A stretch of DNA of 7,293 bases, taken from assembly GCA_011374735.1 (NCBI GenBank), contig DRPD01000082.1, forward strand, positions 1 to 7,293, read 5' to 3'. The translations under genes were made by a program, and so were the position numbers. The DNA comes from Thermopetrobacter sp. (GTDB taxonomy: Bacteria > Pseudomonadota > Alphaproteobacteria > Rhizobiales > Aestuariivirgaceae). Below the pieces are notes generated by a model. The model did no database searches. It was not told where the DNA came from and was given only the letters and a program-made list of their open reading frames with translations. Of this stretch, positions 7,134 through 7,293 are shown in pieces. The first letter of the stretch is position 1. Each line of letters opens with the position of its first letter.

Positions 7134-7293
7134 GAACTCCCCCGCTCCTTTTCCACATAACGCGGGAACACCGGCGTCGGCTTCTCGATTTCGCGCCCCG
7201 GCGGCAACCGCCCGGCCTCTCCAAGATGGGCGAAATCGCGCTCCTCCGCCCCGGCGCCGACGCGATCGAGCAGCGCCGCGCCGGAGGCCGGCA
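7130..7293 (-). CDS. metG: Methionyl-tRNA synthetase, C-terminal end (gene runs off the right edge)
   Basis: The minus-strand frame ending at TGA 7132-7130 gives 53 residues, finishing [20 protein letters not shown] and then RGSS. The [11 protein letters not shown] ending is characteristic of alphaproteobacterial MetRS, which charges tRNA-Met in the cytoplasm. The anticodon-binding domain end is present; the catalytic HIGH and KMSKS motifs lie outside the window. The stop codon overlaps the tatD start by four bases, so this is the upstream gene of the metG-tatD-MBL operon. The assignment rests on a short segment plus the gene context. Confidence 0.82.
   Translation of the reverse strand, partial: PASGAALLDRVGAGAEERDFAHLGEAGRLPPGREIEKPTPVFPRYVEKERGSS

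Overview
The window looks like ordinary chromosomal core DNA from a high-GC alphaproteobacterium. I base this on the GC-rich third codon positions, on GlnB and GlnA sequences of the alphaproteobacterial type, and on a metG-tatD-MBL hydrolase gene order that I recall from that class. I could not run a database search, so nothing finer than class is claimed.

Layout. The left edge (1-161, minus) holds the 5' end of tig (trigger factor), preceded by a complete tRNA-Leu(UAG) gene (211-295, minus). A gene-free stretch of about 365 bases follows (296-661). It carries an 88-bp degenerate direct repeat with a period of 101 bp and a GC-rich double-hairpin element of the dispersed intergenic type. Next is nnr on the minus strand (662-2173), a bifunctional NAD(P)H-hydrate repair enzyme. 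It is divergent from the nitrogen-control pair glnB-glnA on the plus strand (2376-2714, 2783-4207). The 202-bp divergent spacer contains a very good match to a sigma-54 promoter (2291-2306), and glnA is closed by a strong intrinsic terminator (4234-4261). A HAD-family hydrolase gene (4287-5018, plus) starts only 26 bases after that terminator.

Convergent to it is a small gene for a secreted Cys/His-rich protein (5049-5363, minus), with a near-consensus sigma-70 promoter and a strong Shine-Dalgarno sequence. The right end is a minus-strand, translationally coupled operon: metG (3' end only), tatD (4-nt overlap) and a PhnP-like metallo-beta-lactamase-fold hydrolase (1-nt overlap).

How the genes work together. 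GlnB is the P-II nitrogen sensor and GlnA the glutamine synthetase. Both keep their modification tyrosines (Tyr51 for uridylylation, Tyr403 for adenylylation), so the standard GlnD/GlnE/Ntr cascade is expected. The other genes are housekeeping: protein folding, tRNA, metabolite repair, tRNA charging and a TatD nuclease. I see no mobile element, CRISPR array or defence cluster. The least explained items are the small secreted Cys/His-rich protein with its promoter region, the HAD gene placed directly behind the terminator, and the repeats at 310-567.
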